This document shows positions 1-6,766 of a DNA stretch of 10,423 nt, one piece after another (positions within the stretch are counted from its first letter, which is position 1; each line of letters starts with the position of its first letter). This DNA is from JBLHGU01 sp047615875 (GTDB taxonomy: Bacteria; Pseudomonadota; Gammaproteobacteria; Arenicellales; CAJQKF01). The position numbers were made by a program, and so were the translations under genes. The stretch spans positions 1-10,423 of the forward strand of contig JBLHGU010000178.1 of the NCBI GenBank assembly GCA_047615875.1. The letters run 5' to 3'. A model generated the notes under the pieces. It was not told the DNA's origin. It saw only the letters and a list, made by a program, of their open reading frames with translations, and ran no database searches.

Positions 1-136
1 AACCCCGTGGGCAGAAGGTTGCCCCAAACGCCATGATTTCTCCTAAATAAGGATCAGATTGCGCATGGGTAGACGGACTTGTTAGGCTTGCAAGCGCAAT
101 ACTTGCTGCTGCCAGACTGTATCTTAATGTTTTCAT
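1..136 (-). CDS. Secreted tail-collar-domain protein, paralog 2 (partial, N-terminus only)
   Basis: The gene starts at an ATG on the minus strand (134-136), preceded by a good Shine-Dalgarno (GGGAG, 8 bases upstream). It runs off the left edge after about 45 codons. The first ~25 residues form a Sec signal peptide: MKTLRY, then an Ala/Leu-rich core, then a cleavage-like STHA|QS. The mature start (GEIMAFGATFCPRG) is the N-terminal motif of the phage tail collar domain, in the secreted 'microcystin-dependent protein' style. The neighbouring gene on the same strand has the same motif (GQLMMVGAGSCPRGW), so the two are tandem paralogs, also similar at DNA level around the CCCCGTGGGCAG segment. Function of the secreted members is not established; the name comes from domain homology only. 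The domain body lies outside the window. Confidence 0.8.
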   Translation of the reverse strand, partial: MKTLRYSLAAASIALASLTSPSTHAQSDPYLGEIMAFGATFCPRG

Positions 137-163
137 TATCGTTCTCCCGGTAAATTGAGATAG

Positions 164-178
164 GCCAGTGTGACTGGC
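164..178 (-). terminator. Small hairpin between the two collar genes
   Basis: A perfect 6-bp inverted repeat (GCCAGT / ACTGGC) with a 3-base loop lies in the 146-base gap between the two collar-domain genes. It could be a weak terminator or mRNA-processing stem that separates their expression. No clear U-tract follows it on the minus strand, so intrinsic termination is doubtful. Confidence 0.2.
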
Positions 179-282
179 TTTGATGGTTGGTTCGATATAG
201 GTGTGCGCAGTCCTGCAACAAATCCTGGACGGTGCGGATTGCGGTGTCATCATGGATTGCACAGGTTCTATTTTTCACATAC

Positions 283-885
283 TCAACTGCGTGAGGGAAA
301 TACGCCCTGGGTGGCAATACAATATGTAATGGCTCGATAGGGAGCCATATTGTTATGCGCCTGCGCTCCGCCGGAATTGCCGATCGATTCGCCGCCAACA
401 TAAACTTCTGTACCATTGTCGATATTATTTCTATATATGTCGGCGCTAGCTAGCACTGCACCGTTAGCTTCGCTGGTATCGGCGTCGCCCGAACTTGCGC
501 TAAGCGTATGACTATGTTGGGGAATTGAATTAATATCCAATTCGACGCTCTCCTGTCCGCCTTTTTCGCCTTGATGTCTGGGACGCAGGCCTGGCCCATT
601 GCCTACCCCAATGGCCATTCGCCCACGTAGATCCGGCACTCCAAAGATAGTGCGGCTATCACCGCCATAGGTAGTTCCGTACAGCGAAAAAAGAGCTGAG
701 TTCGATTGAATTTCAATTAACTGGCCATCGGCCTTGACCCAACCCCGTGGGCAGGAACCGGCCCCAACCATCATGAGCTGTCCCCAAATTGGGTTGACTT
801 CTGCTTTTACAGACGGGCTCGTAAAGGTCGTGGTCATTACAATTGCAGCGCCAATGGCGACTAGACTTTGTTTTACTTTTCTCAT
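283..885 (-). CDS. Secreted phage-tail-collar-domain (microcystin-dependent-like) protein
   Basis: This is a complete 200-residue protein. Residues 1-28 are a Sec signal peptide (MRKVKQ, hydrophobic core, cleavage near SVKA|EV), so the product should be exported. The collar domain follows: GQLMMVGAGSCPRGW (~35-49), ADGQLIEIQSNSALFSLYGTTYGG (~52-75, quoted loosely), the hallmark VPDLRGRMAIGVGNGPG (~83-99), an IPQHSHTL segment (~121), and the C-terminal signature HNNMAPYRAITYCIATQG plus VFPSRS. Cys45 and Cys189 sit in the first and last motifs, where intracellular tail proteins usually have no cysteine. An extracytoplasmic disulfide is a reasonable inference. The start is supported by the purine-rich GAGGTGAGG just upstream. 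No other tail, capsid or lysis genes are nearby, so this is not a prophage module. Such stand-alone secreted collar proteins are common in free-living bacteria and their role is unknown. Confidence 0.88.
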   Translation of the reverse strand: MRKVKQSLVAIGAAIVMTTTFTSPSVKAEVNPIWGQLMMVGAGSCPRGWVKADGQLIEIQSNSALFSLYGTTYGGDSRTIFGVPDLRGRMAIGVGNGPGLRPRHQGEKGGQESVELDINSIPQHSHTLSASSGDADTSEANGAVLASADIYRNNIDNGTEVYVGGESIGNSGGAQAHNNMAPYRAITYCIATQGVFPSRS

Positions 886-927
886 CGTTCCTCACCTCGT
901 GTATCGATGTAGACCGGCAGAGCCGGC

Positions 928-939
928 AATTGATCAATT
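928..939. promoter_or_regulatory. 12-bp perfect palindrome upstream of the collar gene
   Basis: AATTGATCAATT is perfectly self-complementary. It lies 43 bases upstream of the collar-gene start, next to a CCGGC-AGA-GCCGG hairpin at 914-926. It could be an operator or a 5'-leader element. A 12-bp AT-rich palindrome can occur by chance, so support is weak. Confidence 0.25.
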
Positions 940-1039
940 AAGTGTAATCTGTTTGTGATCTGACGTGTGTATGCGGCTTCGGGTGATCAGTCCAAACGCA
1001 TTATTTTTAGTATTGTTAAGTTTCTTATCCGTCTTGAGA

Positions 1040-1068
1040 TTAACTATATCGCATTTTCTGACTATAGA
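1040..1068 (+). promoter_or_regulatory. Candidate sigma-70 promoter for the sulfatase gene
   Basis: TTAACT (1040-1045) and TATAGA (1063-1068) each match the -35 and -10 consensus at four of six positions, separated by exactly 17 bases. The element lies about 90 bases upstream of the GTG start in the divergent region between the collar gene and the sulfatase. It was found by eye in an AT-rich stretch, so chance matches are possible. Confidence 0.3.
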
Positions 1069-1156
1069 TACTTACAATAGATGCTCAACCAGAATAGTCG
1101 ATGGCTGGTAATCTACCCATTCAGAATTTAAACTTGCAGGGTGGTGCACCACAGAT

Positions 1157-2401
1157 GTGGCAATCTTTTTGAAAACGACACCAGAACGACCCAATATAAT
1201 CCTCATTCTAGGAGACTATATGGGCTACGGTGATCTTGGCTCGACCGGCGTCCAGGATATATCAACCCCGCACCTGGATCGGTTGGCTCGCGAAGGTACT
1301 CTGTTTACCGATGCAACCGCTGCCGCGCCAATCTGCTCGCCATCACGCGCGGCAATTCTCACCGGACGTTACCCCGCTCGCATTGGCCTCGAAGAGAATA
1401 TTAACTTTGGTCACGCTGTTGCGGGGCTGCCTGGGTCCGAAGTTACACTGGCCAGCATCCTGCGAGATGATGGTTTCCGGACTGGTTTATTTGGCAAATG
1501 GCATTTGGGCATGTCCCACGAGAATGACCCTATAGCCCACGGGTTCGAGAATTTCCTCGGTTTCCACGACTGGTCTATCGATTACCACACACATCGAATG
1601 ATGAATGGACGGCCAGGGCTCTATGAGGGTCGAAAGCCAACGACTCGCTCGGGTTACTCAACGGATGTTTTTACTGACGCCGCAATAGACTTCATCAATG
1701 AAGATGATCCTCGTCCATATTTCGCCTTCGTTTCCTATAACGCCGCACTACCACCGCATCAACCGCCACAAAATCCAGATGATCATCGGAACTCAGCTAG
1801 CTGGCATGACGGCACTCGTTCAGATTACAAAGGCGTAGTGGAATCACTGGACGCAGGCGTTGGTAAAGTGCTAAACACATTATGCAAGTCTGGGGTAGCG
1901 GAAAACACCATAGTGGTATTCAGTTACGACCATGGTGGCAAAGAGCTAACCCGTCGCCATCCTTTCTCGCATGGCTTCGCATCGTTGTGGGAAGGTGGGA
2001 TCAGGGTGCCACTGATCGTACGATGGCCGGGGCACGTACACTCCGATCGGCGTAACGCTCAGAGCTTGAGCCTCATGGACATTATGCCTACGCTAGTCAA
2101 TATGGTCGGAGCCGCCCTGCCATCTACAACGTTGGATGGCATTGATTTGCACGAGATTCTTTGTGGTAACGAAATACTCGCAGAGCGCACCTTCTGTTGG
2201 CGCTTGTCGTTTTACTATCGACGTCAGAAAGCAATCCGACAAGGTATCTGGAAATTTTTGCAAGATGATAAAAACGAATTATTATTTGCTCTTGATAAGG
2301 ATCCTGGTGAAAGTAACAACCTTATTTACGAAGAGCCTGAGATTGCAGCAGAGCTTCGTATAAAGTTACGATGCTGGGATGAAAGTTTCCCTAAGTTCTG
2401 A
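1157..2401 (+). CDS. Sulfatase (arylsulfatase family), possibly catalytically impaired
   Basis: This 414-residue protein has the alkaline-phosphatase-like sulfatase fold and would hydrolyse sulfate esters if active. The N-terminal PNIILILGDYMGYGDLG (12-28) is the first metal-binding segment. ICSPSRAAILTGRYP (59-73) carries the C-x-P-S-R signature whose Cys60 is oxidised to formylglycine. GKWHLG (113-118) matches the conserved Lys/His pair, SYDHGG (256-261) the second metal site, and WEGGIRVPLIVRWPG (278-292) the C-terminal signature. By eye, three usual active-site positions are changed: the second Asp of 'DD' is Tyr21, the His of 'APH' is Leu198 (His201 is nearby), and the Lys of 'GGKG' is Phe274. 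There is no signal peptide, unlike most sulfatases. The start is GTG; an in-frame stop at 1109 leaves no earlier start codon, and AGGGTGG lies ~12 bases upstream. The gene is convergent with the GNAT-cNMP gene. Assignment to the family is firm; activity is uncertain. Confidence 0.9.
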   Translation: MAIFLKTTPERPNIILILGDYMGYGDLGSTGVQDISTPHLDRLAREGTLFTDATAAAPICSPSRAAILTGRYPARIGLEENINFGHAVAGLPGSEVTLASILRDDGFRTGLFGKWHLGMSHENDPIAHGFENFLGFHDWSIDYHTHRMMNGRPGLYEGRKPTTRSGYSTDVFTDAAIDFINEDDPRPYFAFVSYNAALPPHQPPQNPDDHRNSASWHDGTRSDYKGVVESLDAGVGKVLNTLCKSGVAENTIVVFSYDHGGKELTRRHPFSHGFASLWEGGIRVPLIVRWPGHVHSDRRNAQSLSLMDIMPTLVNMVGAALPSTTLDGIDLHEILCGNEILAERTFCWRLSFYYRRQKAIRQGIWKFLQDDKNELLFALDKDPGESNNLIYEEPEIAAELRIKLRCWDESFPKF

Positions 2402-2492
2402 TGATCCTTAAGCGACCGGGGTAAAGGATTGAAATGTTGAGTTTATGTTGTAGAAGTTCTGAGCTAATCTGATGCATTGAGATTTCAGAGTA

Positions 2493-3602
2493 TCAACTGT
2501 GCATTTTAGCCAGGCGTACACATAATATTTTTGAAATGCTGAGTAATAACCGAGCTGCAATATTTGGGTGATTTTCGATCAAGCCCCGTAAAACAGTTTC
2601 ACTTACTGATAACACTCGTACATCATCGCTCATAGCGTATATATCTTTTGTACGTGGTATGTTTAAAAGAAACGCCATTTCACCAAGCATCTCACCGGGG
2701 CTGATGATTGCAAGTCGGTTTCCCTCATCTCTGACCTCGAGAAGACCAGACAAAATAACAAACAGATTATTCGTGACATTGCCCTGTTTGATGAGGTGGT
2801 CACCTCGACGGCATTCAATTATGGAGCTTTTATCAATTAATAGTCGGATTTCCTGGTCAGATAGTTGATTGAAAATTGAGGTGGTGCCTTTCGGTAGTGA
2901 TTCCAATGCGCCATAGATGCTTGACCAGTACACAGAATCGCCAGCAATACGTTGATTTAAAACCGCACTTGAAGAAATCAGCCCTGATAGTTTTTCGGGA
3001 ATCCGGTTGTCCGATCCAAAATCCTGAATTTGATCAACCAGAGGTGAGCCAACCCTGCGTAAGTACTCGACGTCTTCAACTACAAATAATAGAGGTATTA
3101 GATAACCTGTCTCCTTGCTGTTTATATTCGATCTTGAGTAGGTTTGGAAACCGAGTCCTAGATACAAGTTCAATAGATGCGGTTCGCAATCACCAATAAT
3201 CAGTTGAATTCGATGTTCGTTAGCGAATTTCAGAAAGGCACTAAACATATCGAATAGTAGTCGAGTGCCTCGATATTCGGGTCGAACCATGAAGCGTTCC
3301 CCAATAACCATGTCTCGATCGTCGCAAAACGGCAAAGATTCACGAAGTGTATATTGCCCAATTTGTCTATCAGAAAGTCCAGAGTCGCCGCCCCAGGTAT
3401 GACGCATCGTGCCGGACAATTTACCATCTACCAGGCAAAGATAATGCCTACTAAAGGAGTCTTCAGGTTCTACTAGCAGGCGTTTCTCATGATCAGCTAT
3501 GTGTCGATAGCGACCCATTTCCTCAACATAAATTTCATAGCGGAGGCGTTGAGCTTCTTGTATTTCAGATTCAGTAGAGCAGGGTATTATTTCTGTTTTC
3601 AT
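2493..3602 (-). CDS. GNAT acyltransferase (FeeM/N-acyl amino acid synthase-like) fused to a cyclic-nucleotide-binding domain
   Basis: This is a 369-residue two-domain protein. Residues ~1-185 form a GNAT fold of the FeeM / autoinducer-synthase-like type: QRLRYEIYVEEMGRY (18-32), HYLCLVDGKLSGTMRHTWGG (53-72), and an acyl-donor region with VIGERFMVRPEYRGTRLLFD (99-118). FeeM-type enzymes join a fatty acyl group from acyl-ACP to an amino acid; the actual substrate here is unknown. Residues ~243-365 form a cyclic-nucleotide-binding beta-barrel: IFNQLSDQEIRLL, RRGDHLIKQG, LFVILSGLLEV, and a phosphate-binding cassette GEMLGEMAFLLNIPRTKD (303-320) with Glu308 and Arg317 at the expected positions. 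The likely logic is an acyltransferase gated by cAMP or cGMP. The gene is last in a minus-strand series, 75 bases after an agmatinase remnant. An in-frame TGA at 3612-3614 fixes ATG 3602 as the first start. No clear Shine-Dalgarno is present; the ATG lies at the end of a 13-bp tandem repeat. Confidence 0.85.
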   Translation of the reverse strand: MKTEIIPCSTESEIQEAQRLRYEIYVEEMGRYRHIADHEKRLLVEPEDSFSRHYLCLVDGKLSGTMRHTWGGDSGLSDRQIGQYTLRESLPFCDDRDMVIGERFMVRPEYRGTRLLFDMFSAFLKFANEHRIQLIIGDCEPHLLNLYLGLGFQTYSRSNINSKETGYLIPLLFVVEDVEYLRRVGSPLVDQIQDFGSDNRIPEKLSGLISSSAVLNQRIAGDSVYWSSIYGALESLPKGTTSIFNQLSDQEIRLLIDKSSIIECRRGDHLIKQGNVTNNLFVILSGLLEVRDEGNRLAIISPGEMLGEMAFLLNIPRTKDIYAMSDDVRVLSVSETVLRGLIENHPNIAARLLLSISKILCVRLAKMHS

Positions 3603-3628
3603 TGAGCAGGATCATTGAGCAGGATCAT
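3599..3628 (-). promoter_or_regulatory. Possible 9-codon leader peptide overlapping the GNAT-cNMP start (ATGA)
   Basis: The outermost repeat ATG (3626-3628) opens a tiny frame, MILLNDPAQ, ending in a TGA at 3599-3601. That stop overlaps the real start codon as ATGA, the usual arrangement for translational coupling. The downstream gene has no obvious ribosome-binding site of its own, which makes coupling attractive. The leader itself also lacks a clear Shine-Dalgarno, so this is only an inference from geometry. Confidence 0.25.
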
Positions 3629-3634
3629 TGAGCA
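3600..3634. repeat. 13-bp tandem repeat (about 2.7 copies) over the GNAT-cNMP start codon
   Basis: The unit CATTGAGCAGGAT occurs at 3600-3612 and 3613-3625, followed by a partial copy at 3626-3634. On the coding strand each copy gives TGCTCA-ATG, so three ATGs lie 13 bases apart in three different frames. The innermost (3602) starts the GNAT-cNMP gene. Because 13 is not a multiple of 3, gain or loss of a copy changes the frame relations upstream of the start. Short tandem repeats of this kind are prone to slippage. Confidence 0.9.
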
Positions 3635-3677
3635 TTCAAAGATACCAAATTTACAGCAACAGCCGCACTCTTTATCA

Positions 3678-4046
3678 TCACTTATCGATAGAAAATCGAA
3701 TTCCTTCTACGGTGATAGGAATGCAATCCTGATCTATGATCTTGGTCATTGCTAATTCTATCTGTTTAAACGCTTGATCAATGTCTTCAAGCGAAAGACG
3801 AACATTGCCAGCATCTACAATGTTTAACGTATCAAATGGCGAAGGCGATGCATCCTTGATCAACTTTCCGGTGAGCACTGACGCGTGTCTGATTGCATTT
3901 GGACCCTGGCGTGAGCCAAAACGAATTATGTCTCTTGCACAGTCGTATGGAATCCCAAGAATGGCTACATCTGCTTTCTTAAAGTCGGTTGAAAGTGGTA
4001 GGTTTAAAAAAGTCAGTGGAGATTCGAAGTTGCTGTTGTTTTGCAT
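3678..4046 (-). pseudogene. Agmatinase/arginase-family (ureohydrolase) gene, 3'-truncated
   Basis: The ORF encodes 122 residues against about 300 for the family. The N-terminal third is recognisable: LTFLNLPLSTDF (11-22), ADVAILGIPYDCARDIIRFG (25-44), SRQGPNAIRHAS (45-56), then NIVDAGNVRLS. Ureohydrolases hydrolyse agmatine, arginine or guanidino compounds to urea, using a binuclear Mn centre. The expected first metal motif GGDHS should follow IPITVEG; instead the frame ends with IRFSIDK and a stop. All Mn ligands and the C-terminal two thirds are therefore missing, and the fragment cannot be catalytic. The start lies 21 bases after the molybdopterin oxidoreductase stop on the same strand, implying an operon. 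The break lies within ~75 bases of the GNAT-cNMP start, pointing to a deletion between the two genes. Confidence 0.8.
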
Positions 4047-4067
4047 AGGGATTATCCGGTAGCCGTG

Positions 4068-6122
4068 TTAATTAACTAATTTTATCCAAACCGCGCAATC
4101 ATGAAACGCAGCTCCACCATCGGGGCAAGGTGACTTCGCACTGATTAAAGTATTAATGCCGGTTCCGCCTTTAAATGAGGTGCCCGGCCAAATGCCACGA
4201 GACTCAAGCACGCCAGGTTGAATACGATCACTGATTCTTGCTTTGATTTCCACTTGTCCTTGAACGTTGCCAAGCACAACTATCTGCTCATCTTGTACGC
4301 CGTACATTTCTGCATCAACGACGTTAATGTGAACGCAGGGTTGATGTTCACCTTTCAGTGAATGTGGAGACTGTGTAAACGAAGTATTCAGAAACCGTCT
4401 TGCAGGAGGCGTTATTAATCTAAAAGGATGTGTTTCATCGGCATTAAAAATCGTATCCCAGTGACCCGGCCATGCAGGCATAATGCCTTCGATATCTCCT
4501 GCGGCTTGCCAATCAGGCTTAAAACGAAATCTTTTGTCCGGCCAATCAAACCCACCAAGGTAATTCATTTCAGCGTGATCGCTCGCACAGTCATGCCATT
4601 TATTTTCTTTCAATGTATCAACATCTGGATAGTTAGAGTCGAGCAAGGCTTGATTGATGACTTCCTTCGCAGTTTGTGAAAATGCTGGATGTTTGGCACC
4701 TAATCTATTTGCCAAATCACAGACTACTTGATGATTAGAACGAGACTCGTAATAAGGGTTAATTAACGCACTCGCAAACTGCAGATAGGTGTGCCCAAAA
4801 CTGGTGTATACATCATCATGCTCAACAAAACTGGTTGCGGGTAATACAATATCTGCCATTGCAGCAGTTTGTGTCATAAATTGTTCGTGCACACAGACGA
4901 ACAGATCATCGCGCATAAAGCCTTTTTTGACGTAACTCGAATCCGGTGCTACAGCCATAGGGTTGGTATTCTGAATTAGCATGGCTTTGACGGACGGACC
5001 ACCTTTTAGATCGTTTTCCTCACTGTTTAAAACCGCCCCGATTCGACACATATCCAACTGTCTCGAATTCGAGTCCATGTAATCATGACCTTCAATATAA
5101 TTTTTACTTAACGCAAAACTGCCAGACGAGCCTAATAACGCACCACCACCTTGATGCTGCCAGGCGCCGGTCACGGCAGGTAAGCAGGACACAGCATGAA
5201 TATTGTGTGCACCGTTTTGACTACGAGAAAAGCCAATCCCTAATCGAATGAAACTTTTTTCCGTAGTTCCATAGAGGCGTGCCAATGCAATGATATCGCT
5301 TGCGGGAACGCCAGTAATATCTTCTGCCCATTGAGGTGTTTTATCTATAAGTGTAGATTGCAATCCGCTGGGATCATCGGTGTATTTTTCCATATACTGC
5401 CAGTCCGCTAAATTCTCGGAAAAAAGCACGTGCATCATTGCGGAGGCCAGTGCACCGTCGGTTCCGGGCTTAGGCGCTATGTGTATATCTGCCTTGTTAG
5501 CAGTTCCTGTTTTAGCGGGGTCGATAACAACCAGTTTGGCGCTGTTTTCACGTTGTGCACGACTGACATGCTTCATAAAATTGATTGATGTTGCAACGGC
5601 ATTGCAACCCCAAATAATAATCAGCTTAGAGTGACGGACATCACGTGCATCACTACCACGCACTGAGCCGCAACCAGCCCGCCAACCCGCATAACCAATG
5701 TTCGTACAAATATTGCCAATACGCCCGGAGTAATTTAGCGTGCTTGAAAGTCGCACGACGCCATCGCGTTGCAATTGGCCCATCGTACCGCCGTAAAAAT
5801 ACGGCCAAACGGACTGACTACCAAAGGAATCTGTAGCTTGTTGAAATTGCTCTACCACGGTTTCCAGTGCTTCATCCCAACTAATTCGCTCAAACTGACC
5901 GCTTCCTTTGGGACCAACCCTTTTTAGTGGATATTTTAATCGGTCTGGATGATGGGTGCGCTCAGCGTAGTTTGCTACCTTTGAACAAATCACTCCCAAA
6001 GTGTAGTCGTTATCTTTCGCACCACGAACCTGACCGATCGTATCGTTATCAAGTATCTCGACTTCCAGCGCGCATGCAGAAGGGCAATCGTGGGGGCAAA
6101 CGCTATTAACAAATTTTCCCAT
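4068..6122 (-). CDS. Molybdopterin-dependent oxidoreductase (DMSO reductase superfamily, 4Fe-4S)
   Basis: This complete 684-residue catalytic subunit belongs to the Mo-bis-MGD family. Cys9, Cys13, Cys17 and Cys46 (CPHDCPSAC and GVICSK) form the N-terminal 4Fe-4S site. RISWDEALE (79-87), YYG-like YFYGGTMG (108-115), NICTNIGYAGWRAGCG (137-152), IIWGCNAVAT (169-178), VIDPAKTGTANKAD (199-212) and PKPGTDGALA (217-226) are the expected MGD-binding and active-site segments. NTNPMAVAPD (~390) and a C-terminal dinucleotide-binding domain (from about 570 to the end) complete the chain. No twin-arginine signal is present, so it should be cytoplasmic. No electron-transfer or membrane-anchor subunit is adjacent, so the partner is unknown. 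It resembles the widespread but uncharacterised proteobacterial 'molybdopterin oxidoreductase family' of about 690 residues rather than a named formate, nitrate or thiosulfate enzyme. Neighbours on the same strand are an MFS remnant upstream and an agmatinase remnant downstream. Confidence 0.88.
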   Translation of the reverse strand: MGKFVNSVCPHDCPSACALEVEILDNDTIGQVRGAKDNDYTLGVICSKVANYAERTHHPDRLKYPLKRVGPKGSGQFERISWDEALETVVEQFQQATDSFGSQSVWPYFYGGTMGQLQRDGVVRLSSTLNYSGRIGNICTNIGYAGWRAGCGSVRGSDARDVRHSKLIIIWGCNAVATSINFMKHVSRAQRENSAKLVVIDPAKTGTANKADIHIAPKPGTDGALASAMMHVLFSENLADWQYMEKYTDDPSGLQSTLIDKTPQWAEDITGVPASDIIALARLYGTTEKSFIRLGIGFSRSQNGAHNIHAVSCLPAVTGAWQHQGGGALLGSSGSFALSKNYIEGHDYMDSNSRQLDMCRIGAVLNSEENDLKGGPSVKAMLIQNTNPMAVAPDSSYVKKGFMRDDLFVCVHEQFMTQTAAMADIVLPATSFVEHDDVYTSFGHTYLQFASALINPYYESRSNHQVVCDLANRLGAKHPAFSQTAKEVINQALLDSNYPDVDTLKENKWHDCASDHAEMNYLGGFDWPDKRFRFKPDWQAAGDIEGIMPAWPGHWDTIFNADETHPFRLITPPARRFLNTSFTQSPHSLKGEHQPCVHINVVDAEMYGVQDEQIVVLGNVQGQVEIKARISDRIQPGVLESRGIWPGTSFKGGTGINTLISAKSPCPDGGAAFHDCAVWIKLVN

Positions 6123-6169
6123 AAACTCGGCCGTTGTAAATTAGATATGAAAATTTAACAAAGTGTATT

Positions 6170-6764
6170 CTAGCCCTTTATTGGCATCCTAACTATCATC
6201 TTTCCAAAATAGCTATTTGTGGCTGTTGCTACTAGCAATAGAGTAAGTGAAAAGTAACTAACCATCGCCCAACCAAATTGAAATAATACGAAGGCGACCA
6301 TGGGTGCCGATAGTGCGAAACAACTCATGATGGCCAGATTGTTCAGGCCTTCAGCTCTCGACTTATACTGTGGTGATATATTCGTCAGTAAGGTGCTACA
6401 TTAGAAAAGTATTCATTGGAATGGCTGGCGATGGCGGGGCTAAGGAAAGCCGAGACAATGCCCCCCGAAACGACAATCGAAATGGCTCGATTCTTTTGCT
6501 TGGTATCGCTATAGAGTTCAGTCGCAGCAAATCGTGCAACTCTCCAAAACCGTAGTACATGCCAAGGAATGGCGTACTGCAAATCAATAACCAGAGATTC
6601 TGCTGATAAATGCTAATTGCACACAGTATCGTACCCACCATGCCGATAAAACTACCGAGCAAAAATCCTCAACGACGGCCAAACAAGTTCATTATCTTCG
6701 ATGCTGGGACCGTCATCGCTACAGCGCCGATGAGGGACTCGAAAGGGCTAGTCGGTTGGGCACA
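6170..6764 (-). pseudogene. MFS transporter, decayed (in-frame stop, frameshift, internal deletion)
   Basis: The protein can be reassembled from three minus-strand frames. Segment 1 (6764 to ~6536) reads SLIGAVAMTVPASKIMNLFG, RR, a TGA stop at 6669-6671, then GFLLGSFIGMVGTILCAISI and on to GMYYGFGE; this matches helices 2-4 of major facilitator transporters. A one-base loss near 6535 moves the reading to segment 2 (RFAATELYSDTKQKNRAISI, then VVSGGIVSAFLSPAIA), the following cytoplasmic loop and helix. Near 6386-6390 the frame changes again to segment 3 (6172-end): TLLTNISPQYKSRAEGLNNL, AIMSCFALSAPMVAFVLFQF, GWAMVSYFSLTLLLVA, which resembles the last helices of the family. Helices 6-9 or so are missing between segments 2 and 3, and so is the N-terminal ~50 residues. 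The remnant begins directly after the PLP-enzyme stop codon and ends 47 bases before the Mo-enzyme start. Substrate cannot be judged. Confidence 0.8.
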
Positions 6765-6766
6765 GT

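Noticed and set aside
54..416. Minus-strand 120-codon ORF spanning the gap between the collar genes
   Set aside because: It overlaps the C-terminus of one collar gene and the signal peptide of the other in another frame; no recognisable motif.
1..885. Prophage or tailocin module
   Set aside because: Collar-domain proteins carry Sec signal peptides and no other phage genes are present.
734..958. Plus-strand ORF opposite the collar gene
   Set aside because: It mirrors the coding sequence of the collar gene, has no family motif and no ribosome-binding site; treated as a shadow.
946..967. CRP-like TGTGA...GTGTG near the collar gene and the cNMP-domain protein
   Set aside because: Only one half-site (TGTGA) fits; the other half is not TCACA, so it is not a credible CRP site.
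2404..2429. ATCCTT/AAGGAT inverted repeat after the sulfatase stop as a terminator
   Set aside because: Only a 6-bp AT-rich stem with a 14-base loop and no following T-run; no strong terminator is visible in the 91-base convergent gap.
3618..3670. MIKSAAVAVNLVSLNAQ frame as a leftover agmatinase C-terminus
   Set aside because: Faintly like the C-terminal helix of ureohydrolases but too short for a claim.
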